From contig CAYFXE010000015.1 of the NCBI GenBank assembly GCA_964347035.1, positions 1-64,000 on the forward strand: a stretch of 64,000 bases of DNA, given 5' to 3'. Below the pieces are notes generated by a model. That model worked only from the letters and a program-made list of their open reading frames with translations. It was not told the origin of the DNA and searched no databases. This document shows positions 41,324 through 51,169 of the stretch, piece by piece. Each line of letters begins with the position of its first letter. Position 1 is the stretch's first letter. The position numbers and the translations under genes are program-made. The stretch is from CAYFXE01 sp964347035 (GTDB lineage: Bacteria; Acidobacteriota; Aminicenantia; Aminicenantales; Aminicenantaceae).

Positions 41324-43477
41324 TTATTTTTTCTTTCTAGTGATGGGTCTACCTTCAATGATCGGATTGTAACGTGTTTCGAATGTCCCACCACGACTGA
41401 CATGCCCGGCGGCTTTTTCAGGAGATTTTTCAACGTCCACCACACGGCTATCCTCATCAATAGGGAGTCCTTCAGCGTTAACCTTGACAACGCCTGTCGG
41501 GGTGACTCCAACGCCATCCTCTCCCCACGGCCGACTTTCTATCACTGCTCCCAGAGGAATGATTTCTCTGTCGCCGTCAAGCACTGTCCCGTCAGAGCAG
41601 AAGGTAAAAGGAGTGGCCTCGGGTTGGGAACCGAAGACATTCTTGCCCAAGTTGTAACTCTGGTCAAGAACGATTCTCCGATAACCAGCGATATTGGCGA
41701 GCATGGTCTTTGGAGTGGGGTAAAATATACTTCCCTTGATAAAATCTTTACCTGATTCAGCATCATGAAACAAATAATTTTGGGAGGAGGCGTAACGCCT
41801 CATGATTTTTGTCCTCTCTTGAAGAATATCTTTTCTTTTCTTTCTCTCGGTCATCTTCAGTTTCTCATCATCAAAAATATCCTTTAGTCGGTTTGCTAAA
41901 TTCAGGTGATCCATCAGACCTTTCTCTTCAGCATAGGCCATCAGCTCAGTTTTTATCTCCCCGGGCATATTACCGTAAAGGTCTGCTCCGACGACCGTGG
42001 AGTAGAAGTACTCCAGCTCTCCCATTCCAGCGTTGGCGTTATAATAATCCTGAAGGTAAGTCTTATCAGGTTCCGATTTCCTGTACTGACCGTAATCCAT
42101 CTCCCTCCATCCCAACTCTCCGGGAAGCTTCCTCTGGAATGACCAGACCGCGTCTACCGTATTGCCTACTGATGAGTGACATCCCTTGCACTGGAGCAGC
42201 TCTTCTGTCGTCTGAGGCCGGAGCTCTCCGTTTTTCTTTTCGATGTAGGCGGCCAGGATCCATCCCGCTTCGTTATCGATCCATCCTTTCCATTCCTTAC
42301 CTATGATCTTCGGTATCTCATTCTCTTCGTGTTCACCCTCGCCGATATCTGCCAGGTCGACATCCTTCCATTTGTACATGTACCTGATTTCCTTAACCCT
42401 CTTGGTGCGGGTTCCTGGGAATTCGTAGTCGACATTCATGTTCCCAGCCAAGCCATCCAAGTTGACACCAGCCTCACCGTCGGCATTCAGATCCACGTAA
42501 TGCAGGGGATGGGCAAATTCGGTTCCCACAGGGTAAAATCCTTTCTTAACCAGGATATCTGAAGCGTCTCCAAAATACCTGGAAGAGGAGACCTCTAGAT
42601 TCTTGATATTCTGTTCAAGGAGATCCAGATTCTTCTTGTAGACTTCAATGTCCAGCACGCCGTCCTGGGTCATAAAATTTTTTGGTAATCGAATATAAAT
42701 CCCGCTGACAGATCCCGTCAGCGGTGTAAAGATGGCATAGGGAAAGAAATTCAAAGCCCGCCAACCTGTGTAGGCCTCATCATGACTATGAACAAATCCT
42801 TCTTTGTCTATGTATCCGTGGAGACCTCCACCTGTGGGGTCATTTCCGGCCATCGGAAAGAGGTCATCCGGATCAAGGGCAGGAAAAAGCTGGAAGTCCG
42901 ATTCTTGGTTTGTCAGGTTATTCCAAGTATCATCGTCTTGGGCTCTTGCTTTTTCATAAGCGGGTCTCCAATTGTCTTTTCGCACATAACTCAGATTATC
43001 AGGATCATCGGGCTGAGGGATGGCAAGGCCGTCTTCCTCAAGGCGCTCGACGATGTCTTGAGGATAAATGATGTTTTTCCAGTTCACTCGGTTCAAATTA
43101 GGAGACGGGAAACTGTACAGGATCTGATCCTCGGCAAGAGGAAGGGCATTGCCGTGTCGGATATCCCACAGGTAATTCGTGTGACAGTATTTGCAGGCGT
43201 TCTGAGTTCCGTATCCTGTTTCGATCCAGCATTGGGCCGGAATCGCCGGGTCTTCGTTCCGACTGGGTTTGTAATTAGTTCCTGTTTGCGCCCGAAACTG
43301 AGGAGGGGCTATTCCGTTAATGATATTCTCATAGGAAATGTATTCAGCCCGAAGGCCGGTCATCTCTTCGAGTTTGGCTAGCTCATCTTCCTCCACTGCT
43401 GTCTGTTCAGTCTTTTGGCATCCCCAAACAGCCACGATGATGATCAGAGTGACGAAGGCATACAATCTTCTCTTCAT
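41324..43477 (-). CDS. Diheme c-type cytochrome lipoprotein
   Basis: Exported lipoprotein (lipobox WGC, Cys20) of 717 residues with two heme-binding motifs, CKYCH at 95-99 and CKGCH at 430-434. ATG 43477 is supported by AGGAGG nine bases upstream. Between the hemes are aspartate/asparagine-rich segments such as LNADGEAGVNLDG, which may bind Ca. No known oxidase or reductase domain is recognised; it may be a diheme electron carrier or an undescribed redox enzyme. It lies between a ferritin-like protein and the M19 dipeptidase. Residues 95-99 and 430-434 are far apart, so two separate domains are likely. Confidence 0.83.
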   Translation of the reverse strand: MKRRLYAFVTLIIIVAVWGCQKTEQTAVEEDELAKLEEMTGLRAEYISYENIINGIAPPQFRAQTGTNYKPSRNEDPAIPAQCWIETGYGTQNACKYCHTNYLWDIRHGNALPLAEDQILYSFPSPNLNRVNWKNIIYPQDIVERLEEDGLAIPQPDDPDNLSYVRKDNWRPAYEKARAQDDDTWNNLTNQESDFQLFPALDPDDLFPMAGNDPTGGGLHGYIDKEGFVHSHDEAYTGWRALNFFPYAIFTPLTGSVSGIYIRLPKNFMTQDGVLDIEVYKKNLDLLEQNIKNLEVSSSRYFGDASDILVKKGFYPVGTEFAHPLHYVDLNADGEAGVNLDGLAGNMNVDYEFPGTRTKRVKEIRYMYKWKDVDLADIGEGEHEENEIPKIIGKEWKGWIDNEAGWILAAYIEKKNGELRPQTTEELLQCKGCHSSVGNTVDAVWSFQRKLPGELGWREMDYGQYRKSEPDKTYLQDYYNANAGMGELEYFYSTVVGADLYGNMPGEIKTELMAYAEEKGLMDHLNLANRLKDIFDDEKLKMTERKKRKDILQERTKIMRRYASSQNYLFHDAESGKDFIKGSIFYPTPKTMLANIAGYRRIVLDQSYNLGKNVFGSQPEATPFTFCSDGTVLDGDREIIPLGAVIESRPWGEDGVGVTPTGVVKVNAEGLPIDEDSRVVDVEKSPEKAAGHVSRGGTFETRYNPIIEGRPITRKKK

Positions 43478-43592
43478 CCGCACCCTCCTCAACTGGTTAA
43501 GAGTCCATGAAGGCGTATGAACAGACCTAGAAAACAATCAACATCGATTGCGGTCCAGACAATTCGGGATCGAGCTGATTGATCGAGGAAGC

Positions 43593-44114
43593 CTACCACT
43601 TCCCATCCATCTGGAACTCGGCACTGTCCAGCCAGAAACCGGAATGGGTGACCGAATCATACTGGGCTTGAAGAAGGTCGTAGTGAAACTTCTCCTCCTC
43701 ACAGATCTTCTGGAACATCTCCTTAGCGATCGGATCATCGACGTCATCGGCTGCCTTCTGGAATAGCTGGATGGCCCGCTCTTCAAGTTCCATGCCTAAC
43801 CGGATGGCTTCCACTTCTCCCTTTCCTTCTTCTTTGGTCACGCTCTCCTTGAGTCTCTCGATAAGATCCGATTTTTCCTGGAACTCAGCCGGCCTGATGT
43901 GTTTCTTCCAGTCTTTTCCTCCCAGGATGTCGCTGAACATACGGCTGAATGTCTCGAGGTGTTTTACTTCCTCGTCGGCCAGCTTCCGGAACATCTTTTT
44001 CCCCAGCTCATGCTGAGTGATCGCCTCGGCGTGGAGGAAAAATTTCTGTCCGTTGACCTCCAATTTTATGGCCTCTTTTATGACTTGTTCAACAGCCTTG
44101 CTAATTTTTTCCAT
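43593..44114 (-). CDS. Ferritin-like diiron protein
   Basis: Four-helix-bundle protein of 173 residues. The metal ligands lie in KLEVNGQKFF (Glu), DEEVKHLETF (Glu and His as ExxH), GMELEERAIQLF (Glu) and EEEKFHYDLL (ExxH). Rubrerythrin-type proteins have this pattern without always having the rubredoxin tail, which is missing here. It may detoxify peroxide or handle iron. AAGAAGAG lies about eight bases before the ATG. It starts 31 bases after the creatininase stop and precedes the diheme lipoprotein by 115 bases. Confidence 0.83.
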   Translation of the reverse strand: MEKISKAVEQVIKEAIKLEVNGQKFFLHAEAITQHELGKKMFRKLADEEVKHLETFSRMFSDILGGKDWKKHIRPAEFQEKSDLIERLKESVTKEEGKGEVEAIRLGMELEERAIQLFQKAADDVDDPIAKEMFQKICEEEKFHYDLLQAQYDSVTHSGFWLDSAEFQMDGKW

Positions 44115-44145
44115 GTCTATACTCTTCTTAAAGTATTATTTTAGT

Positions 44146-45048
44146 TTACTCATCGACCTTTTTCCAGGCTTGGATGAACTTCACAGCCCGATCAACCATC
44201 CTCCGGATAGCTCGCTCTCCTCTCTCTTTGGTTGCCCGTTTGGGATCGCCCGAAGACCAGATACCATTACTCGAGATCTCATGACTGGCTCCCCCTTTTT
44301 TGGCTTCAACAGGAACCGCTAAGAGAGTGCTATAGACAATCCCCAGCTCCCGATACGTCTGACTCATCATCAAAAGCTTTCTCATCATAGGGGTAAAATT
44401 CAGCTTAGGCTTTTCTGCCCCACTCATGTCGACCAACTCAGGCTTGAGGTAGAGCATCAGCGATGTCTCGTAGATCCCTGCGTGCTCGTCAAAATCCACT
44501 CCTTCTACTTTTGCTCCCCCTGTCTGGAAGGCTGCTCCAGCCCCTATGGCAACAGCTATAGCTTCTGTTGTGTGATTGATTCTGTGGATCACTTTTCCCT
44601 CCACAATCCGGTTTCCTCCATGGTAGTTGAAGAACATGATCCGCCGGAATCCGTACTTGATCAGCCACTGGGCCGTCTCGAAAAGAACCTGCTCCATGGT
44701 CTCGGGCCTAAGGCTCAGGGAGCCGGCAAACCCGCTGTGGTACTCGCTGTATCCAGAAAGAACGACTGGCGCCACGACAACTCCTGTCCGCTCTGATATC
44801 ATCTCGGACATTCCCGTTGCCTCGTAATAATCTGTCCCTAACGGCATATGGGGTCCGTGTTGTTCAGTGCTGCCTAATGGGATGATCACCATATCGTTTG
44901 TTTCGAGATAATCCCTGACATCGGTCCACGTCATCTCTTGAAGGATGAGCGGGTTTCTCACCTGTTGAGCGAAGCTTGGCTTCAGCAGTAACAAAGTTAT
45001 GAATGCAAATAACAGAGATTTCAAGATTTTCACATACGCTTCTTTCAT
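44146..45048 (-). CDS. Exported creatininase-family hydrolase
   Basis: Metal-dependent amide hydrolase fold (creatininase/MftE type). A signal peptide (LLFAFITLLLLKPSFA, residues about 11-27) shows export, which is unusual because most family members are cytosolic. The metal site is seen in GSTEQHGPHMPLGTDYY, NYHGGN and DEHAGIYETS. The protein is 300 residues. AAGGAG lies eight bases before the ATG. First gene of the run that includes the ferritin-like protein, the diheme lipoprotein and the M19 dipeptidase. The substrate is unknown; mycofactocin genes are absent. Confidence 0.87.
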   Translation of the reverse strand: MKEAYVKILKSLLFAFITLLLLKPSFAQQVRNPLILQEMTWTDVRDYLETNDMVIIPLGSTEQHGPHMPLGTDYYEATGMSEMISERTGVVVAPVVLSGYSEYHSGFAGSLSLRPETMEQVLFETAQWLIKYGFRRIMFFNYHGGNRIVEGKVIHRINHTTEAIAVAIGAGAAFQTGGAKVEGVDFDEHAGIYETSLMLYLKPELVDMSGAEKPKLNFTPMMRKLLMMSQTYRELGIVYSTLLAVPVEAKKGGASHEISSNGIWSSGDPKRATKERGERAIRRMVDRAVKFIQAWKKVDE

Positions 45049-45095
45049 GGTCTCATCTCCTTATTAATAATTTTTAGCTTTTGTTTGAGCGAGTT

Positions 45096-45124
45096 ATTCT
45101 ATTCTTTTAAGACTGCGTTGGCAA
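45096..45124 (-). promoter_or_regulatory. Promoter of the creatininase run
   Basis: On the minus strand TTGCCA (45124-45119) and TAGAAT (45101-45096) have a 17-bp spacer. The GTAAGCAT box of element copy 3 begins 17 bases upstream of this -35. Confidence 0.55.
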
Positions 45125-45141
45125 TAACGAACCTAGTGCTC

Positions 45142-45259
45142 GTAAGCATTTCTGTTCCCGTGATATGAAATATGTCATGTATGAATATGGGGCATCAAGA
45201 CGAGTCGCTATCCGTCTGAGTTGCGTAGTAGTGGGAGGGGGGATATTTGGCGAGGACGG
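45142..45259 (+). repeat. Dispersed element copy 3
   Basis: The box GTAAGCATTTCTGTTCCC at 45142 is followed 70 bases later by the core CCGTCTGAGTTGCGTAG (45212-45259), ending GGCGAGGACGG. CCGTCT pairs with GGACGG across the tandem GA/GA. In this copy the inner stem is kept only through U-G wobble pairs when read on the plus strand. The copy fills much of the 339-base space 45049-45387; the rest holds the creatininase promoter and nothing else I can name. Confidence 0.7.
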
Positions 45260-45387
45260 ATGGCCAATGGTCTTTGGAGGCTTCATCCATCAACAACCCA
45301 AATTAGGGATTTGGAGTTGCTACCATATGAAGTTCACGGCTCAGCTTGGACCTGGTTAAAACTTGGGATCATCTTCGGTTGTTTGCC

Positions 45388-48300
45388 TTATCGATTGTCA
45401 AATCCGTCAGCATCTTCTGCCGCGTGAATGTCCTGGAGGCAAAGCAGGGATGGCGAGAGTCGCTTCCTCATCTCGATGGCTTTGATGGCAGCGCTGGCTG
45501 AAGGAATAGTGGTAAAACAGGGAACCCGGTAAGAGAAGGCCACTTTCCTGATCATTTGTTCATCTTTTCTTTCGACTCCTCCGGAGGGAGTGTTGAATAT
45601 CATATTGACTTTTCTTTCCCGAATATCATCCAGGATGTTGTGACTTTCTCTGTACACTTTTCCGATCGTATCCACAAAAAAGCCATGTCTCCGGAGATAC
45701 TGAGCCGTTCCTTCGGTCGCGAGCATCCGGAAACCCAGAATATCTAGTTTTTCCACGATGGGTACCACCTTGGGTTTATCCTCGTCACAGACGCTGATAA
45801 AAACTTTCCCTTCTTGGGGAAGAGAGAATCCTGCCCCTTCCTCAGCCTTCAGGAACGCCAACGGAAAATACTTATCGATGCCGATGGATTCTCCCGTAGA
45901 GAGCATTTCAGGACCGAGGATAGGATCGACATCCAAGAATTTATCGAAGGAAAAAACCGCCTCCTTCACTGCGTACAAACCTGCTGAACAAGGCTGTAAA
46001 CGAAGATTCTTCAGTTTTTCCCCCATTATGAGTCGGATGGCGATCTTGGCCAGTGGAATTCCTGTGGCTTTCGAGATGAAGGGGACAGTTCGTGAAGCTC
46101 GGGGATTGACCTCAAGGATGTAGATCTTGGTACCCCTAACAGCCACCTGGACATTCATCAAGCCGATAATTTTGAGCTCTCGAGCCATCAGGGCGACTTG
46201 TGCCTCGACATCTTTGATGACGCGATCTGGGAGAAAATAAGGTGGTATGACCATGGTCGCGTCCCCGGAGTGGATCCCTGCCTCTTGAATATGCTCCAGG
46301 ATGCCCCCGATGTACACATCTTCCCCATCACACAGACAGTCCACATCCAGCTCGATGGCATTCTCGATAAACTCGTCGATAAGAATCGGATATTGAGCAC
46401 AATACACCGCGATTGATTTGATATACTTTTCCAGCTCTTCCTCGTCATGGATAACTTTCATCGCCCGACCAACGAGCACATAAGTGGGGCGGACAAGAAC
46501 GGGATATCCGATATTATCGGCTATCTCGATTGCCTTCTTAAAGTTTCTGGTCATCCCGTTTCGTGGTCTGCGTAAATTAAGTTTTTTCAGAAAATGATCG
46601 AACTTTTCTCGGTCCTCTGTTTGATCGATGGCGGAAGAGCTGGTCCCCAAGATTTGGGCCCCATTCTGCCACAGCCCCGTGGAAATTTTTAAGGGAGTCT
46701 GTCCACCAAATTGAACGATAATTCCCTTTGGACTCTCTTTTTTATAGATTGAGATTACATCCTCAAGGGTCACCGGGTCGAAATACAGACGGTCGGATAT
46801 GTCATAATCAGTAGAAACGGTTTCCGGGTTGGAATTGACCATGATGGCTTTGTATCCCAAATCCCTTAAGCCCAAAACGCCGTGCACACAGCAGTAGTCG
46901 AATTCGATGCCCTGTCCGATCCTGTTCGGCCCTGATCCGAGGATAATCGCTTTTTTCTCAGGAATTTTCTTGGCTTCATTCTCCTCATCATAGGTCGAGT
47001 AAAAATAGGGTGTTTCCGACTCAAACTCGCCGGCACAGGTGTCGACGACCTTCCAAACAGGTTGGATGCTCTCCTCAGCTCTTCGCGTCCTTATCTCATC
47101 TTCAGTCAAGTTTACAAGGGCAGCGATCCTCCGGTCTGAAAAGCCCAGCTCTTTAGCCCGTCGAAGATGATCTGGAGCCAACGGTTGATTTTTTTTTGAC
47201 TTTAGCAGCTCCTCGTAGTTGACGATCTCCTTAATATTAAACAGAAAAAATGGATCGATCTGGGTGAGTCGAGCGATTTTCTCGATGGATTTTCCTCTTC
47301 TCAAAGCCTCAGCAATATACCAGAGGCGCTCAGCGTTCGGCATAGAGAGGTTGTCTTCTAAACTGCCCTCCTCTTTTGTTCCTGTCTCCTCTTCCAGCCC
47401 CCAGCGATCGATCTCCAAGGAACGGATGGCTTTCTGGAGGGCCTCCTTGAAGGTTCGACCGATGGCCATCGTCTCTCCTACAGATTTCATCTGGGTCGTC
47501 AAAGAGGGTTTTTCTTCTGGAAATTTCTCGAACGCAAACCGCGGGATTTTAACCACCACATAATCGATGGCCGGCTCGAAGCAGGCTGGAGTCTTCTTGG
47601 TGATATCATTGAGAATTTCATCCAGTGAATACCCTACGGCCAATTTGGCCGCCATCTTGGCGATCGGAAATCCTGTGGCTTTGGATGCGAGAGCAGAGGA
47701 GCGGGACACCCGGGGATTCATTTCTATGACCATCATCCTTCCATCAGCTGGGTTTATGGCAAACTGGATGTTGGACCCTCCGGTTTCAACCCCGATTTCT
47801 CTCATGATGGCGATCGCAGCATCCCTCATCCTCTGGTATTCTTTGTCGGTCAAGGTCTGAGCAGGAGCCACGGTGATCGAGTCTCCTGTGTGAACACCCA
47901 TCGGATCGAAGTTTTCGATGGAACAGATGATGACCACGTTATCATTCCGATCACGCATGACCTCCAACTCAAATTCTTTCCAGCCTATAATCGACTTCTC
48001 GATGAGGACTTTAGAGATAGGGCTTATGGCCAAACCCAACGGAATGTATCTGTGGAAATCTTCCCAATCTTTGAGGATATTCCCTCCTGTCCCGCCCAGC
48101 GTGAAAGAGGGACGGACCACGACAGGAAACCGAATATCGCGCACGATCTTTTCGGCCTCTTCGATGTCGGAGGCGTATCCGGAAGGCGGGATTTCGAGAC
48201 CGATCTTCTCCATAGACTGCCGGAAGAGCAATCGATCCTCTGCCTTCCTGATGGAATCGGTATCCACCCCGACAAGCTGGATGCTGTATTTTCCAAAAAT

Positions 48301-48618
48301 CTGCTTCTCGTGGAGCTCGAGGGCTAGATTCAACGCTTTCTGTCCACCCAAGGTGGGCAGAACAGCGTCAGGTCTCTCCTTGTCGATAATCCTTTCCAAG
48401 TACTCAACAGTTAACGGCTCGAGATAAGTACGATCGGTAAACTCAGGATCGGTCATGATCGTGGCTGGGTTCGAATTGACCAGGATAACCTTGTAGTCTT
48501 CTTCCTTGAGGGCCTTGAGAGCTTGAGTGCCCGAGTAGTCGAATTCGGAAGCCTGACCGATGATGATCGGGCCAGAGCCGATAATCAATATCGAGGAGAT
48601 GTCTTGACGTTTAGGCAA
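45388..48618 (-). CDS. carB: Carbamoyl-phosphate synthase large subunit
   Basis: Makes carbamoyl phosphate from bicarbonate, ammonia and ATP for pyrimidine and arginine synthesis. Two ATP-grasp halves are present. The first begins SSILIIGSGPIIIGQASEFDYSG, the second KAIILGSGPNRIGQGIEFDYCC near residue 557. The MGS-like allosteric domain is at the C-terminus (from about 940). The length is 1076, as expected. The start is TTG at 48618, one base after the carA stop, with AAAGGA seven bases upstream. The carA-carB order is standard; the carAB promoter is at 49792. Confidence 0.97.
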   Translation of the reverse strand: MPKRQDISSILIIGSGPIIIGQASEFDYSGTQALKALKEEDYKVILVNSNPATIMTDPEFTDRTYLEPLTVEYLERIIDKERPDAVLPTLGGQKALNLALELHEKQIFGKYSIQLVGVDTDSIRKAEDRLLFRQSMEKIGLEIPPSGYASDIEEAEKIVRDIRFPVVVRPSFTLGGTGGNILKDWEDFHRYIPLGLAISPISKVLIEKSIIGWKEFELEVMRDRNDNVVIICSIENFDPMGVHTGDSITVAPAQTLTDKEYQRMRDAAIAIMREIGVETGGSNIQFAINPADGRMMVIEMNPRVSRSSALASKATGFPIAKMAAKLAVGYSLDEILNDITKKTPACFEPAIDYVVVKIPRFAFEKFPEEKPSLTTQMKSVGETMAIGRTFKEALQKAIRSLEIDRWGLEEETGTKEEGSLEDNLSMPNAERLWYIAEALRRGKSIEKIARLTQIDPFFLFNIKEIVNYEELLKSKKNQPLAPDHLRRAKELGFSDRRIAALVNLTEDEIRTRRAEESIQPVWKVVDTCAGEFESETPYFYSTYDEENEAKKIPEKKAIILGSGPNRIGQGIEFDYCCVHGVLGLRDLGYKAIMVNSNPETVSTDYDISDRLYFDPVTLEDVISIYKKESPKGIIVQFGGQTPLKISTGLWQNGAQILGTSSSAIDQTEDREKFDHFLKKLNLRRPRNGMTRNFKKAIEIADNIGYPVLVRPTYVLVGRAMKVIHDEEELEKYIKSIAVYCAQYPILIDEFIENAIELDVDCLCDGEDVYIGGILEHIQEAGIHSGDATMVIPPYFLPDRVIKDVEAQVALMARELKIIGLMNVQVAVRGTKIYILEVNPRASRTVPFISKATGIPLAKIAIRLIMGEKLKNLRLQPCSAGLYAVKEAVFSFDKFLDVDPILGPEMLSTGESIGIDKYFPLAFLKAEEGAGFSLPQEGKVFISVCDEDKPKVVPIVEKLDILGFRMLATEGTAQYLRRHGFFVDTIGKVYRESHNILDDIRERKVNMIFNTPSGGVERKDEQMIRKVAFSYRVPCFTTIPSASAAIKAIEMRKRLSPSLLCLQDIHAAEDADGFDNR

Positions 48619-48619
48619 T

Positions 48620-49750
48620 TTATTTTCCTTTAAAATCCTCGATCATACGGATAAATTCCTGAAAAAGATAACCGGAATCCCGAGGCCCGGGCGAACTCTC
48701 CGGATGGTACTGAACGGAAAAGACATGTTTTTCTCTCAAAGCCAATCCTTCAGAGGTCCTGTCGTTCAGGTTGAGGTGGGTCAATTTCGCCAATCCTTCG
48801 AGGGATTCGATATCGACGGCAAAACCATGGTTCTGGCAAGTGATCTCGATGGCTCCAGTCTCCAGGTTTTTAACGGGATGATTGCCCCCACGATGCCCGA
48901 ATTTAAGCTTATAGGTCTTTCCCCCTAAGGCGAGCGCAAGGAGCTGATGACCGAGACAAATGCCGAAGATCGGGATTTTCCCGATAAGATTCTTGATGTT
49001 TTCCACAGCATAAGGAACGGCAGCCGGGTCCCCTGGACCGTTGGAGAGAAGCACTCCATCCGGTTTCATCTTCAGGACCTCTTTCCAAGGCATTCGGGCA
49101 GGGACGACGAGCACATCCACCTGGTTCGCGACAAGATTCCTCAGGATGTTTCGCTTGATGCCATAATCGTAAGCGACCACAAAGTATTTAAAGCTATTCT
49201 GGGGGAGATAGCCTCGGGACCATTCATAAATACTCTCCGACCATCTATAGGGCTTGTCGGCTGAGACCTCCTTAACCAGGTCCTGGCCGATGATGGACGG
49301 AATGTCTTGGATTCTTCGGCGCAACGTGTCGGGTTCTGTCTCTGTCGTCGAGATCAGAGCTCTTTGAGCCCCTCCTGTGCGGATCATCTTGGTCAACCGT
49401 CTGGTATCAATCCCCTGGATGGCCACGATTTTATTCCTTGTCAAATAATCCGAGAGACTCTCTCCCTTTCTCCAACTTGAAGGATACGAGGCAAGCTCCT
49501 TGAAGACGAATCCTTCGACCTGAGGACGAGAAGATTCCACATCCTCGACGTTACATCCGTAATTTCCGATGAGCGGATAGGTCATGGTTACGATCTGACC
49601 CTTGTAAGACGGGTCTGTCAGGATTTCCTGGTAACCCATCATCGAGGTGTTGAAAACGATTTCCCCTTTGGCTTCAGCCTTGTAGCCGACCGATTTTCCC
49701 GAAAAAACCGCCCCGTTCTCGAGGACGAGCAGGGCTCTTTGGTCAGCCAT
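48620..49750 (-). CDS. carA: Carbamoyl-phosphate synthase small subunit (glutaminase)
   Basis: Class I glutamine amidotransferase subunit feeding ammonia to CarB. The N-terminal CPSase domain reads LLVLENGAVFSGKSVG and GEIVFNTSMMGYQEILTDPSY. The GATase triad is FGICLGHQLLALALGG (Cys), and QYHPESSPGP (His, Glu). I choose ATG 49750, giving MADQRALLVLENG and about 376 residues; an in-frame TTG at 49777 is possible but its transcript leader would be only a few bases. A good promoter lies upstream. Confidence 0.95.
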   Translation of the reverse strand: MADQRALLVLENGAVFSGKSVGYKAEAKGEIVFNTSMMGYQEILTDPSYKGQIVTMTYPLIGNYGCNVEDVESSRPQVEGFVFKELASYPSSWRKGESLSDYLTRNKIVAIQGIDTRRLTKMIRTGGAQRALISTTETEPDTLRRRIQDIPSIIGQDLVKEVSADKPYRWSESIYEWSRGYLPQNSFKYFVVAYDYGIKRNILRNLVANQVDVLVVPARMPWKEVLKMKPDGVLLSNGPGDPAAVPYAVENIKNLIGKIPIFGICLGHQLLALALGGKTYKLKFGHRGGNHPVKNLETGAIEITCQNHGFAVDIESLEGLAKLTHLNLNDRTSEGLALREKHVFSVQYHPESSPGPRDSGYLFQEFIRMIEDFKGK

Positions 49751-49791
49751 TTTATGAGAATCGGCGATTATCTTCAAGCATGATTCAGCTT

Positions 49792-49820
49792 ATTGTACAT
49801 GTTTTGTTTCCAGGTGTTAA
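49792..49820 (-). promoter_or_regulatory. Promoter of carAB
   Basis: On the minus strand TTAACA (49820-49815) and TACAAT (49797-49792), 17-bp spacer. The start would be about 35 bases before ATG 49750. No PyrR-type or attenuator structure is apparent. Confidence 0.6.
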
Positions 49821-50012
49821 AGGTTTTTTTTAAAAAATAAAATAGAGGCGGAATACAGACAAGATTTATAGCTCTCCAAAAGTTACCTGATCAGGAAAAT
49901 CATCATCCGTCCAGGTGGTTTAATCGGACCCGCTCACCCTAATAAAAGTCATTGATGATCCAGAAGAGGGATTTTTATAGACCTAGCTTCAAGTCAGCAC
50001 CCTGGCTTGACG

Positions 50013-50993
50013 TTATCCACTCTTTTTCTTAAGGATGTAGAAATCCCTTCTGCGCTCGTGCTCTTTCAGGCACCGAAAGTCGATGATCTCGTATTTTTTC
50101 TTAAAAAGGGTATGGAAAACTTCCCTCGACGTCATCCGCCAGGTTAAGGGAATAGCCCTCACCTTTGGGAATTCGATATCTGTCTCCCTGAGCATCAGGT
50201 AGAAATCATACGGAATCTCGACCAGGAGGAATTCCTGATCTAAGTCGAGACGCATATCATCGACAACTTCTAACTCAATCTCTCCGCTTTGACCTCGGAT
50301 TTTGGCTAGCCGTGAGCGGAGAACCAGATGATCGGCGTCAAAAAGGCTGTCTAGGTCATAATCCGGTCTCTTGATTTCCTTTCTCAAATCCCATTTGAGA
50401 GAAAAGCGATCACAGGGCACATCCGCGCGGTTAAGATGGCCTCCGAATTCTCCATAACAGGCCTCTTTGTAGTCCACAACGTCCATGCCGAAGTGATGGA
50501 TATTCCGGTAGGCGTTGATTCCTGTCAACGGATCAAAAGTGCAGGTGATTTTGTAGACACCAAAGACCTTCATCATGATGTCCTTCTGGAATTCTTTCAT
50601 CCAGATACCCAATCCAAACCTCTGAAACTCCTTCTTGACCCCTGTGTATTGAGAGTAGAAAAGAAGGTTGTCTTGATTCCGGAAACCGACGGTCTCATCC
50701 TCGACACCCACAAACCCGTACGAGAAGCCGATGAAATGGCTTTTATCCTGTTTGAACACCTCCTGTTCATCCGCAACATAGACGGCGATGAACAGCGCAC
50801 TTCCCTCATTGAAAAAGTTCTCACAGACCATGTTCCGCTCACCAGGCAGGGTATCGGTAGGCTCCCCCCAGATCTCATTCCGCAGCTCTTCATATTTGGT
50901 GTAATCGCTGGCGTTTTTCGACTGTTCGACCTTAAGCAGGAATCTCTTGTTTTTAATTCTGAGGATTTTTTCTGATTCTTCCATTATTATCAT
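50013..50993 (-). CDS. GNAT-family acyltransferase (COG3375-like)
   Basis: Protein of 326 residues with a GNAT fold in the middle. YTGVKKEFQRFGLGIWMKEFQ (about 115-135) is the acetyl-CoA R/QxxGxG/A-like loop, followed by ITCTFDPLTGINAYRNIHHFGMDVVDY and YGEFGGHLNRADVPCDRFSLKW. The latter string is characteristic of COG3375 GNAT proteins. The C-terminal 120 residues are not assigned. Tandem ATG codons make the start uncertain (50993 or 50984). The substrate is unknown. It is divergent from the PHP hydrolase. Confidence 0.78.
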   Translation of the reverse strand: MIIMEESEKILRIKNKRFLLKVEQSKNASDYTKYEELRNEIWGEPTDTLPGERNMVCENFFNEGSALFIAVYVADEQEVFKQDKSHFIGFSYGFVGVEDETVGFRNQDNLLFYSQYTGVKKEFQRFGLGIWMKEFQKDIMMKVFGVYKITCTFDPLTGINAYRNIHHFGMDVVDYKEACYGEFGGHLNRADVPCDRFSLKWDLRKEIKRPDYDLDSLFDADHLVLRSRLAKIRGQSGEIELEVVDDMRLDLDQEFLLVEIPYDFYLMLRETDIEFPKVRAIPLTWRMTSREVFHTLFKKKYEIIDFRCLKEHERRRDFYILKKKSG

Positions 50994-51084
50994 TATTATT
51001 AAGATATATTTGATCTAGCGGCGAGATAAGAAGATTTTATCGGAACATCCGAGTGGAATGCAAGGCCTGAGAAAGAAGAAATCA

Positions 51085-51112
51085 TTTGAATTCGTCTTTT
51101 TTTTGGTATAAG
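51085..51112 (+). promoter_or_regulatory. Promoter of the PHP-hydrolase/lipid run
   Basis: TTTGAA (51085-51090) and TATAAG (51107-51112) with TGG before the -10 (extended -10) and a 16-bp spacer. Confidence 0.5.
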
Positions 51113-51169
51113 GTAAATTTCTTTACGCCCAACAATTGAGGAAATACCTGAGTAATTAAGGAGCTTGAG

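Noticed and set aside
49778..50012. Pyrimidine attenuator or riboswitch before carA
   Set aside because: Only a promoter and AT-rich runs are seen; no nested hairpins or PyrR-type motif.
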